From Stephania yunnanensis (Eukaryota > Streptophyta > Magnoliopsida > Ranunculales > Menispermaceae), in assembly GCA_039657365.1 (NCBI GenBank), contig CM077591.1, positions 44,891,501-44,955,500 on the forward strand: a DNA stretch of 64,000 bases, written 5' to 3'. Of this stretch, positions 46,501-55,999 are shown piece after piece (position 1 is the stretch's first letter; every line of letters begins with the position of its first letter). The position numbers and the translations under genes are program-made. The notes beneath the pieces are model-generated. The model saw only the letters and a program-made list of their open reading frames with translations. It searched no databases and had not been told where the DNA came from.

Positions 46501-47332
46501 ACTTTAGCGCTCCACGGGCTTTGATTAGTGATCGAGGTACCCATTTCTGCAACCGCATGGCCCTGGATCGACTGCAACTGCTCCTTATGTTAGGGGGGCT
46601 CAAGTTCCTTGCCTTATATCGACCCCGATCTCTTTTCATTTGTTTTGGGTTGAAAATCTTCTGCGTAAGTATAATGTTACACACCGTACGTCTACAGCCT
46701 ATCACCCTCAGATTAGTGGCCAAGCAGAAGTGTCAAATATGGAGATTAAATCCATTTTCGAGAAGACTGTAAACCCGTCACGAAAGGACTGGAGCACACG
46801 CGTTGATGATGCGGTATGGGCTTATCGAACGGGGTATAAAACGTCAATCGGAATGTCTCCGTATCGCTTAGTCTTTGCCAAATCATGCCACTTGCCTGTC
46901 GAGTTAGAGCATAAGTCTCTATGGGTTGTCAAACAGCTCAACATGGAACTCGACGCAGCCGGCAAAGAGAGAAAGTTGGGCCTTCAAGAATTAGAGGAAA
47001 TTCAGAACGATGCCTATGAGTCTGCTCGAATCTATAAGGATAAAACCAAGGCGTTCCACGACCCCAACTTATCTCTTAAGACTTTCATAGTCAACCAAAA
47101 GGTCTTACTTTGTAATTCCAGATTAACTCTCCATCCTGGGAAATTGAGGTCATGATGGCTCGGACATTTTGTTGTTACTGATATGTTTGGACATGGTGTA
47201 GTTGAGATTAGGAACACAGATACCGGGAAAGTTTTCAAAGTGAATGGGCGCCGATTGAAGCCGTTCTACGAGAACATCCTACAACACGAGATCGAGAGCG
47301 AGAATCTAGTAGTTGTAGAGTACTTAGACTGA
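43586..47332 (+). pseudogene. Athila pol: protease, RT, RNase H, integrase (several stops and frameshifts)
   Basis: Protease: KAMCELGASINVMPLSIY, where the catalytic Asp of CDLGAS is Glu (43727-43729). RT: WASPIQVVPK, NGWRVCIDYGKLNASTRKD, LDGYSGFHQI, MPFGLCNAPATFQRCM and the intact FMDDF site (about 45079-45093). RNase H begins FEIMCDTSNHVVGVVLGQ, then TGA (45566-45568), then VIYYASRTLDPAQLNYT...VYSDHAALKY. Integrase: a zinc region H-x3-H...C-x2-C (FCHSYACSGH, CARCQ), GIDFLGPF (first Asp), ALISDRGTHF (second Asp) and then an 89-bp foreign insert (46560-46648) before VENLLRKYNVTHR. TAG at 46021, a poly-T slip near 46495 and TGA at 47153 are further breaks. The original stop is TGA 47330-47332. 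Confidence 0.9.
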
Positions 47333-49073
47333 GAAAGAGTCAGACTGAGTCGAGCCAACGACGTTTAAAAAAATGCGCTCTTGGGAGGCACCCCAAGCTT
47401 CTATCCCTTTTATTTTCGATTTTTATTTTGGTGTTTTTGGGGTATTCTTACTATTATCTCTTTGTGACTTTTTATAGGTGTGTGACCTCTGCATAGCGCA
47501 CTGGATTTTGTAAGCCTGATATTGCTCCTGCGGCTCCTCGCATGATCTGTAACTACGGTTAGTCACATCTGCGATCTGGTAAGGTCACCCATTTTCTTTT
47601 CGTCCGTAGATTTAGGGTTAGTGTCAGTCTTTTGCATGATCTTGTCTCATTTCCTTGCCTCTACATCTATCATCTTCTTTCACCTCTATGCGAAAGCCCG
47701 CAGGTGAGATCGTTTAAATTTTTTCACTTATATGCAGTTTTCGGACGGTATTGGTGGTGTTTTGTATCTCTTATTAACTCATTTCTTCCATTTCTTTGCC
47801 CTCCATATTTCACTTTCTCATTTTATTAGGAGTTGATACATTTTCATGCATATTTTTAATGTATTTTTCATTTTTTATTTCGTTTAGAGTAGCTTGATAT
47901 TTTGTTTCATGCCTTTGGTTGTGGATGAGTACTCTATGGTTGCCCTGCTGACTTGAGACTCGGGAGAAATTAGGTGAAACACTCACTCGAGCCCGTAGCC
48001 CAACATTCTTATGATTTCATGATTAGAGACTTAGTATGTTGGTTGAGCCTGTGCTAGATACCAAAGGGGGCAGACGGTCATAATTGTGCAAGTCTGATTT
48101 CTAGGGGTACTAGAACGAGGATGTAACTCACTCGAGGCTAAATTTTTATGACTGGAACACTTTTGGGGAAATGATTTATGTCATTTTTGAATTTAAACCC
48201 TTAACCTTAGACCTACCTTTCATCTTACCACTAGTTAGCCTATTTGAGCCGAATTAAACCTAATTTCTTTGATTACCTATCATTAAACCCTCAGCCATCA
48301 GCCTTATATGTTACACCGAGTTGGAAACTAGACTTCGATTTGATATCCTAAGAAAGAGACATGAAAAAAAAAATCAGAGGAGAAATTGTTTACTTGCCCA
48401 AATTAAAGGGGAAATACATGATTATAGAGTCCCACCTAAAACGGCATCCACAGGAAATGGAGCAGGGAATCGAGTGGTTGGAAATAGGTGAGGACTACAC
48501 ATTTTGAATGAAAAAAATGAATTTTAGTGCAGTTTAATCACATTCATGTTCTCGGGTAATCATTTTATAATCTAAGTTCTAGTTTTTCAACAATTCGCAT
48601 ACCCTTTACATCACTTCCTTGGTACCATTCCCCAGCCTTGTTACAGCCTATTGAAGTCCTATTAATTCCCACTAGTGCTAAGTCTACAGTAGAGGAGAAT
48701 GTGGTTGCATTTCTTGTGCTTGGTACTTTTGATGCGTTGATGCGCTATTTTCATGGAAATTGTGGACTTGTGTGCTTGAATGTATATACCAAGAAAACCC
48801 GCAAGTAGTTGATGGCGTTTGTCTTGACCATATCTCTGTCTTGAAAATGTGATCTTAATTGTGTTTCGGTTGCAGTTCTTGACATATCATAACTCCGAAA
48901 TTTCTTGAGTAATTTGTCATCTTGGCGACTATGTAAACCAAAGGAACTCCATGAATTTTAAATCGGGTATAGAGTAGTTAAGTCAGTGCATAGTCATATT
49001 AGAGGTCAAGTTTATTTGTATGTGTCATTTACACATTTGCTCGAGACGTGCAAAGTCATAAGTTTGGGGTATT
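47333..49073 (+). other. Athila region after pol; no envelope-like gene seen
   Basis: The conserved post-pol motif GCGCTCTTGGGAGGCACC occurs near 47374. Athila elements often carry a further open frame here, but the longest frame is only 84 codons and has no recognisable features. The region ends with a purine-rich tract (AGTTTGGGGTATT, 49061-49073) that would prime second-strand synthesis. Confidence 0.6.
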
Positions 49074-50664
49074 TGATAGGTCATTATTTATGCATATTAT
49101 ATATAGTTTATTTATGTATTTTTATTGTTAAATCACTGAAATATATGCCTAATTATCCTTATTTATTATTTTCAGGTTTTTTGGAGTGCCCGGTTGAGTT
49201 CGTGGTGAAAAACTGCGCGAAATGGACTACTCATACATAGTGATCAGACACTGAAAGATACGCCTCAAGATATGCGCGTTTTGGGTGATTTTCTACTGTT
49301 GCAGTCCATGTGTCACCCCGTCATTCGCTGGCTTCCTATTGCAGTCCACGTGTTGTGACCAGATTCCTCCAAGCGTTCTAGCAAAAGCTGTCACACCTTG
49401 CCACTCCATGCCACGTGGCAGTCGTCCATTCGTCTGCACGCATCAGCAACTGACGCATGCTCCTGCAAAGCTGCAAAAGGTAGTTGTCTCACCCACTCAA
49501 ATGCTGACACGTGACTGCCTTCTTTATCACAGCAGCTTCATCACAACAGCCCTCATCCAATCGCTGCTCGCCACATCACACATGCCAGCAAGCTCAGGCG
49601 GTATTGCTGCTACAACAGCGTCATCACAGCTGTCCTCCTCCAATCACACTGCGCCACGTCACCCGGACCATCTCCTTCGCCCAATCACACTCTGATACAT
49701 GGCAGAGACCTGGAAAGCAGTTTTATTTAAGGGTTTTTGGCGACAAACCCTTTTTGCTTTTTACTTTTTGGCGGTGTGGTGTAATTTTTCTTCTTTTTTC
49801 TCTTCCACAAACCATTATTTTACACTTTATTTTTGGATTTTTATGGAGTTCTTGACGACGATGGCCGGCTAAACTCATCAATCTGAACCAGAGGTGGATC
49901 AAATCACCCATTTTGGCATAAAGACATATGTGAGATCTATTTATTTATTTATTTATTTATTTAATTTTTCTTAGATAATATTTTATTCCCTTTGATATTG
50001 ATTGAAATATTGAGATTAAACACTTGTTTAAATCTTGATTTACATGCTAGTAGGTTGTATGCACCCGTACTCGTGCAATAAGACCACATTAGTGGCATCC
50101 GATCATACCAATTGATTAGACCCTTTTGGGACCGGTTGAATATCATAGGGATCTAGGCTAAACTAGACACAGTAGGGATCCAGTTGTCAAGGTGTAGTGC
50201 CTTTATGAAGCACGTTGCGGTCAACACATTTAACCCAGTTCACTTGAATATATGGTTGTGTGTTTGACTAGGGAAATGGTCATTGTCGTACCTTGACCGT
50301 CGCGATAGGGAAGTGCGAGGACCCGCGTACGTTACCAGGTCTGTAGCTACACTAATTTATTTTGGATTGCATGTTTTGATTAGATTGAGGACCTTATGTA
50401 AAATTTTGCCGAATTGAGGAGATTTGTGATACCGATGGTTTGGAATGTTTCCCACTTGATTGATATATTTACTTGCTATTTTTAGTCTAGTTTTAGTTAA
50501 TTTAGATATTATTCCTGTGAACACCCCGAGTTATTTTTAATTTCGTAGCATAGATAAGAAACTTGGTCTTCGTGGTTCGACCCCGTGCTTGCCACTACTG
50601 CAGTTCTTGTGGTCATTGGTAATCTCATCGAGATTATATATTTTGACGCATTCGACATACGTCA
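49074..50664 (+). repeat. Athila 3' LTR
   Basis: Starts TGATAGGTCATT and ends CATACGTCA, followed at once by the TCCAC target duplication. See the 5' LTR for the uneven divergence. Confidence 0.95.
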
Positions 50665-50669
50665 TCCAC

Positions 50670-51480
50670 AATTAAAGGCATGAACATGCAAATGAACTAC
50701 TTGTTCATTACACATTACTATATATAACCTAATCTATACTACTTAAATATTCATATAGTAAGTAAAACGAAAAAGATTATACACTACCATAATTTTCTTT
50801 CTAATTGCATCAAATTAAAAATTTAAAATGATCAGACCTACAATGTTTATAGTTATTTCTTAGCCTATCTTACCACTTCCTATAGTGTAGCGTAGTATCG
50901 ATGCCCCTAAAATTAAACCACACCTTGTCCTCAAGGTTTAAAAGTAGACATGAAAATGGAAGACACTAAAACACACAAACATATGTAATAACACAAGTTA
51001 GAATAAACTAAACTAAAATAAATATTAAATTAAAATAAATAAAAAATTAAGTAAATATCATCAATGTAACTTCTTGATGTTGCATGGCTATTCGCATAAT
51101 TAGTAAGGTTTATCCATTTTGATAAAATCTCACATGGCAAATGGTCTTTCCTGCACATTAGACACGAAATTTTCAAAATTTAGAACTAAATCGTTTAAAT
51201 TGTAATAACCTAAAATAAATAACAAAGTAATTGTTGAAAATTTTTAAAACCATAGGCTGCCTCCGAATGGCGCTTATTTTAACTTTATTAGCTAGCACCA
51301 TTTTAGCTCGTTTAGACTGGGTCTAAATTGAGAAGCTTGATCAGCAAGTTTGAGATTTGAAATAATTGTTCATCCACGACTATTTTGGTCACCAATTTTC
51401 ACGTATTACCTTCTTTATGAGGTAGCCTAGATAAATGTTCAGCGACCAAATTTTCACTTCATTTCTTATCTTAGATTTTC
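50670..51480 (-). other. Gypsy-A sequence after pol (non-coding)
   Basis: AT-rich. On minus, AAGCGCCATTCGGAGGCAGC (about 51256-51275) corresponds to the conserved GCGCTxxTTGGGAGGCAACC motif that follows pol in this group, placing this stretch just downstream of a vanished integrase. No integrase domain was found, so the 3' half of pol is deleted. Confidence 0.5.
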
Positions 51481-51489
51481 AAGTCAAAC

Positions 51490-53530
51490 TCTTGTAATAA
51501 TAGTGCCCATCTATTCAACTTTAGTTTTGCATCCTTCTTTGCAAAAAAGTATGGGATTGTTGCATGATCATTATACACATTGACTTTTGACCCCCACTAT
51601 ATAAGCTATAAATTTGTCACACTCAAATACCACTGCTAATGGCACTTTTTCTATAGTAGTATAATTTTGTTGTGCATGATCTAGTGTTCTACTTGCGTAG
51701 TATATAGCTCTAAACATTCCATATCTCCTTTAGCCTAACACTTCTCCTACCGCGTTACCACTTGCATCGCATATTATTTCAATTTTAGAATCTCAATCTG
51801 ATACTACCACTATTGGTGCCGAGATCAAAGGTACTTTCAAGGTTTCAATTGCCTGTATACATATCGAGCTCATTTTAAATGGAACATCTTTTTCTAACAT
51901 CTTTTTAAATGGAACATCTTTTGAAAAATCTTTTATAAACCTTCTGTAGAAACCCACACGACATAAAAAACTCTTTATGTCTTTAATGTTTCTTGGTATA
52001 GGAAGTTTCTCGATTAACGTTATTTTTGCTCTATCTACCTTCAATCTATGAGCAGACACTATATGTCCTAAAATAATTCCTTCTCAAACCATGAAATGAC
52101 ACTTCTCCCAATTAAGTACCACGTTTGTGTCTTGATATTTTTTTAATACCAAAGTCAAATTTCGTAAATATAAATTGAAAGAAGCCCCAAATATAAAAAA
52201 GTCATTCTCAGATATCTCCATAATATCCTCGACCATATCAAAGAAAATAGCCATCATACATAATTAACATGTAGCTGGTGCATTGCATAATCCAAATAGC
52301 ATCCGCCTAAATGCAATTATTCCTTAAGGGCAAGTAAACGTCATTTTCTCTTAGTCTTCTAGTGCTATGACAATTTGGTTGTATCCTAAGTACCCATCTA
52401 AAAAAAGTAATATTCATATCTTGCTAGTATGTATAACATTTTATCAATGAATGACAATGGGAAGTGATCCTTTCTTGTAGCTTTATTTAACTTTTTGTAA
52501 TCAATGCAAACTCTCTACCTAGTTACTATTCTCGTGGACAAGGTTTCCCCTTTTTCAGTTTGAATAATGATAATTCCCTCTTTCTTTGGTTATTCATGTA
52601 CTAGCAAAACCCATGAACAATCTAACACAGCGTAAATGATTCCAACATTTAACCACTTTAAGATTTTTTTTTCTTTACGACTTCTTTCATTACTGGATTC
52701 AACCGCCTCTTAGCTTCAATTGATTGTTTACGATTTTCTTCCGTTAATATCTTATGCTTGCAAACTGTTAGGCTTATCCCTTTTAAATCCTTGATTTTCC
52801 ATTCCTAGGCTGACTTGTGCTCTCTCTAAACTCAAAGTATTTTTCTTCTTCCAACTCCGTTAATGTTGCTCGAACGATCACTGGATATGTTGAGTTCACT
52901 CCCAAATATGCATATCTCTGATGTTCAGGCAAAGGCATTAATTCCATTGTTGGTTAAATAACTGCACTTCCCCCGTCGTCTCTAATTTCTTGAAACCTTT
53001 ATGAAACTTACGGGGTCCTATTGGTGTTAAAGCATTTACTAGATCTTAAAGTTCACCCTTCACTGCAGAACTTGTTGTTATGCTCTGGAATAGAAATTGT
53101 TCCAGCAAATCATTTGGCCTATACTCTTGGGCTATCTTAGTAACACAATAAAAAATTACATCTTTGACTTCGACACTCTTGTAGTGTTCTCTCTCACTCA
53201 AAGATTTTAAAGTTTTGTAGATATTGAACAGAACTTCCTCTTCATTTACTCGTAACCTTAACTCTCCTTCTGGGACATCTATTAGCGCTCGTGTAGTTGC
53301 TAAGAAGGGTCTCCATAAAATTGATGGTACCTCCGAGTCTTCTTTCATATCAATACTATGCAATCCATGGAAAAAAATGAACTTATCCACTTTTACCAAC
53401 ACATCTTCAATTACTCCTTTTAAATATGTCACTGATTGATCTACCAATTGCAAAATCATATTGGTCGATTTTACTCCTCCTAATCCTAATTTCTTAATAA
53501 TTGATAAGTGCATCAAATTTATATTTTCCT
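51490..53530 (-). pseudogene. Gypsy-A pol: protease, RT, start of RNase H (decayed, integrase missing)
   Basis: Minus strand. The protease tail at 53516-53046 has LSIIKKLGLGG, GVIEDVLVKVDKFIF, ILWRPFLATTRALIDVPEGE and RLRVNEEEVLFNIYKTL. RT is in pieces between 52600 and 51793: recognisable are NWEKCHFMV (near 52090-52115), ILGHIVSAHRLKVDRAKI, IKSFLCRVGFYRRFIKDFSK (52059-51900) and a duplicated KxxxxKDVPFK segment. The active-site position reads SENDFF instead of FMDDFF near 52215. RNase H follows (YYASRTLDHAQQNYTTIEK, near 51690-51640). The sequence type is the Athila/Tat branch of Ty3/gypsy. Confidence 0.8.
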
Positions 53531-53779
53531 TTGAGTTGATTCTGATTCTTTTGCTACTTTCTTTTGGGTACTATTGTCACTCTCTAAGTGTCCTGTGTCT
53601 CCTCATTACTGCTCATCGATTTGCTTCCTTTTATCATTTATTATATCTCTTGGCCGGACTGGATCATTTGTTTTTTTGCCACTCCTTAATTAGACTACAT
53701 GTGCATTTGCCAAGTGATTGCTAATAATGTTACTCAAAAACCGTTCTTCATTTTTCGAGTTACAAGCACTGATAAGCTG

Positions 53780-55140
53780 ACCAATTCATCTTTTAAGATT
53801 CTTGATAGATTTTGATTGTTCATTATCCATCCTCTTCATAGCTTGCTTCACTTCTTCTATCTCTTTCTCATACTTCTCATGACACTCCATATTTCTCGTG
53901 TCCCTATCTAGCAAATACTTCTCAATTGACTTCAACGAAGTCATCTCTTTGCTTTGCCCCAACTTCCTCTGTTGGACTCGTTGTTCAAAGACTTGAGGTA
54001 ATTTCAATGCATTATCAGGATTTCTATATAAGAAGTTCGGGTTGTTGCAGTTGTATCCTTGATAAAACCATTGAGGAGCCATTCCTGTCGGCCTGAAGTT
54101 GTTCCTTTAACCTTGTTTATTCATGAAATTGATGTCTTCATAATTTATTCCCTGTTGTATGTCATTTTGGTTAATCATCGTGCCTTGGTGATTCATTGGT
54201 TATTGTGCTACTTATGGACCTTGGTGTCCCATCTAAAGTTGTGCCATTATACCGTTAAGATTTGATATATGTGCAAGAATTTTCGCTTACGAGTCAATCT
54301 CGTAAACATCTACTGGTTTCCTTAATATGGAATAAGTAATGGCGATAGAATTTTAAGACATAAGATCAAGGAGATCCAATACTCCATCCTCATCTTCGAT
54401 AAGTGGTGAGCCGCCTAATGCAACATTTATTAGCGTTCTTATGTTGTGGTTTATCCCATAGTAAAAAATCTAGAGTTGTGCCTATTTCATGTATCCCTAG
54501 AACATCTCCTTAACATATCTTTAAATCTTTCCCTATCCTCACCACGATACTCTGGGTCTTCTTGCTTGAACTGATTAATCTCAAGTTCCTTTCGCTGAGC
54601 TTCGATAGAGGAAAGAACTTGTTAGGAAATCTTTCGTTGATTTCTGCCCATGAACTCATACTCCCTACATTCAGCCCTTAGAACCAGAAGTTGGCTTTTC
54701 CACCAGTGAGAATGGAAAAAGTCGCATCTTGATAACCTATTTTGTAACTCGGGTGATGTGTACAACATCACACTTCTCCAAGAAACTCTCAGCATGTGCA
54801 ACTGGGGTCTTTATTGGAAAGCCCGCTGAACATACTATTTTGCACCATGTTTATTAGAGACGTTCTCAGCTCAGCTCGGTGGTTTTGGCTGGAAGCCTTA
54901 TCACTCCACTGTATGTCTCCTAAACTTTTGGCATGAAGTAGTCACGAAGGCATATCAATCTTCGCACTCTCTCCTTTACTACCAGATCAAATGCAAGTTG
55001 GTTATTCTCGTGGCCCTGTTGTTGGTTTCTAGCTCGCTCCTCAGCCATCTTGACTCCTTTTTTTTTCTTTCCTTTGTTCGTTCTTTCAATCCCTGGATCA
55101 TAACACACTAGGTCATTCTCTCCTTTCCCATGCATGCACT
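53780..55140 (-). pseudogene. Gypsy-A gag (decayed)
   Basis: The minus-strand frame from 55135 (CYDPGIERTNKGKKKKG ... LRDYFMPKV) is a gag N-terminus with the DPxIERT motif. Scattered gag blocks follow, including INHNIRTLINVALGGSPLIE near 54460-54400 (the LIDAALGGSL motif of this group) and the C-terminal MAPQWFYQGYNCNNPNF with a coiled-coil-like acidic/basic stretch (54082-53786). Numerous stops. Confidence 0.7.
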
Positions 55141-55298
55141 AAGTATTCTTGATAAGAAAACACAAAAAGATCAATTTTACAAAGTCAAACTAGAACTCAA
55201 GGCTAGCTATTTCTTTTTTATGAACCGAAAAATATATTAATGAAAATAAAACTCAGCAACTATTCAAACTACCTAAGTAATACTAATGGCTACCTATC

Positions 55299-55317
55299 CG
55301 CGACAACGGCGCCAAAA
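55299..55317 (-). promoter_or_regulatory. Gypsy-A primer-binding site (tRNA-Asp type)
   Basis: Read on minus, TGGCGCCGTTGTCGCGGAT follows the LTR end after a short AT spacer. It matches the complement of plant tRNA-Asp at most positions. Confidence 0.8.
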
Positions 55318-55323
55318 ACTTAA

Positions 55324-55905
55324 TGCGTGCCGCAAGTATAACGACTAGCTTATAGTAATAGTGCAATCAACTTACGTTGATTACGAATGTCGTCTACAGG
55401 GAAAGGTTTTTGCACTAGTTTCATATTACTTACATAACTTGAATTATTGCTAAGGGATTCTTTTTAATTGGTTTTATACTAATATAAACTATCTAACAAT
55501 TTACTTTAAACTTTACTTGAACTCTTAAATTAAGGATATCTTAGTTCACAACTTCACCTAGATAATTTTATACTATGCTTTGTATTCATGTAAACATCTC
55601 GGTATGTTTTGGGCAATGCCTAATTAGAATAGACAGATTTTCTTCAAATCCACTTCAACCCATTACCGTGACAAAGAAGATTCTAATGTGCAAACTAGAA
55701 CTCCACATATCGATTTGAATAACCTAAGTTTCATATTGCTTTAAGTCTCAAATCATTTGATTCATAACCAACTAAGTTTATTATTCGCGCCTCCCTAATC
55801 AACAACTATATCTTAATGTTGTATATTTTACGATTGTGTCATTCATATCCAGATTAGAAGCTTTAATGGCCATGATAACTCCTAAAGCCTAAGTTTATTA
55901 AGCTC
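55324..55905 (-). mobile_element. Gypsy-A 5' LTR, inner part
   Basis: Starts on plus TGCGTGCCGCAAGTATAACG next to the primer-binding site, and aligns with 13294-13880. Homology between the copies stops near 55905. The remaining 94 bp up to LTR-B (55906-55999) may be more of the same LTR (a weak match to 38335-38360), interrupted at 56000 by LTR-B. Confidence 0.7.
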
Positions 55906-55999
55906 CTCGATGCTTATAATAAAAAAGCAAATGAAAACCTGAATATTATTAACTAAGATTATAAGATAAACAATGTTTGTAGATTGACTAAGGGCATAT

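Larger units (their letters stand above)
39989..50664 (+). mobile_element. Athila-type Ty3/gypsy retrotransposon, complete (10,676 bp)
   Basis: Two LTRs, 39989-41594 (1,606 bp) and 49074-50664 (1,591 bp), begin TGATAGG and end GTCA. The flanks are a perfect 5-bp target duplication TCCAC (39984-39988 and 50665-50669). The internal order is primer-binding site (tRNA-Asp type), gag, protease, RT, RNase H, integrase, then a non-coding region and polypurine tract. The protein sequence is of the Athila group. Several nonsense and frameshift changes show it is no longer autonomous. It inserted into the 3' region of the older gypsy-A element. Confidence 0.95.

Noticed and set aside
47632..47829. Hydrophobic 65-codon frame as an envelope remnant
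   Set aside because: Too short and low-complexity; T-rich DNA gives hydrophobic residues by chance.
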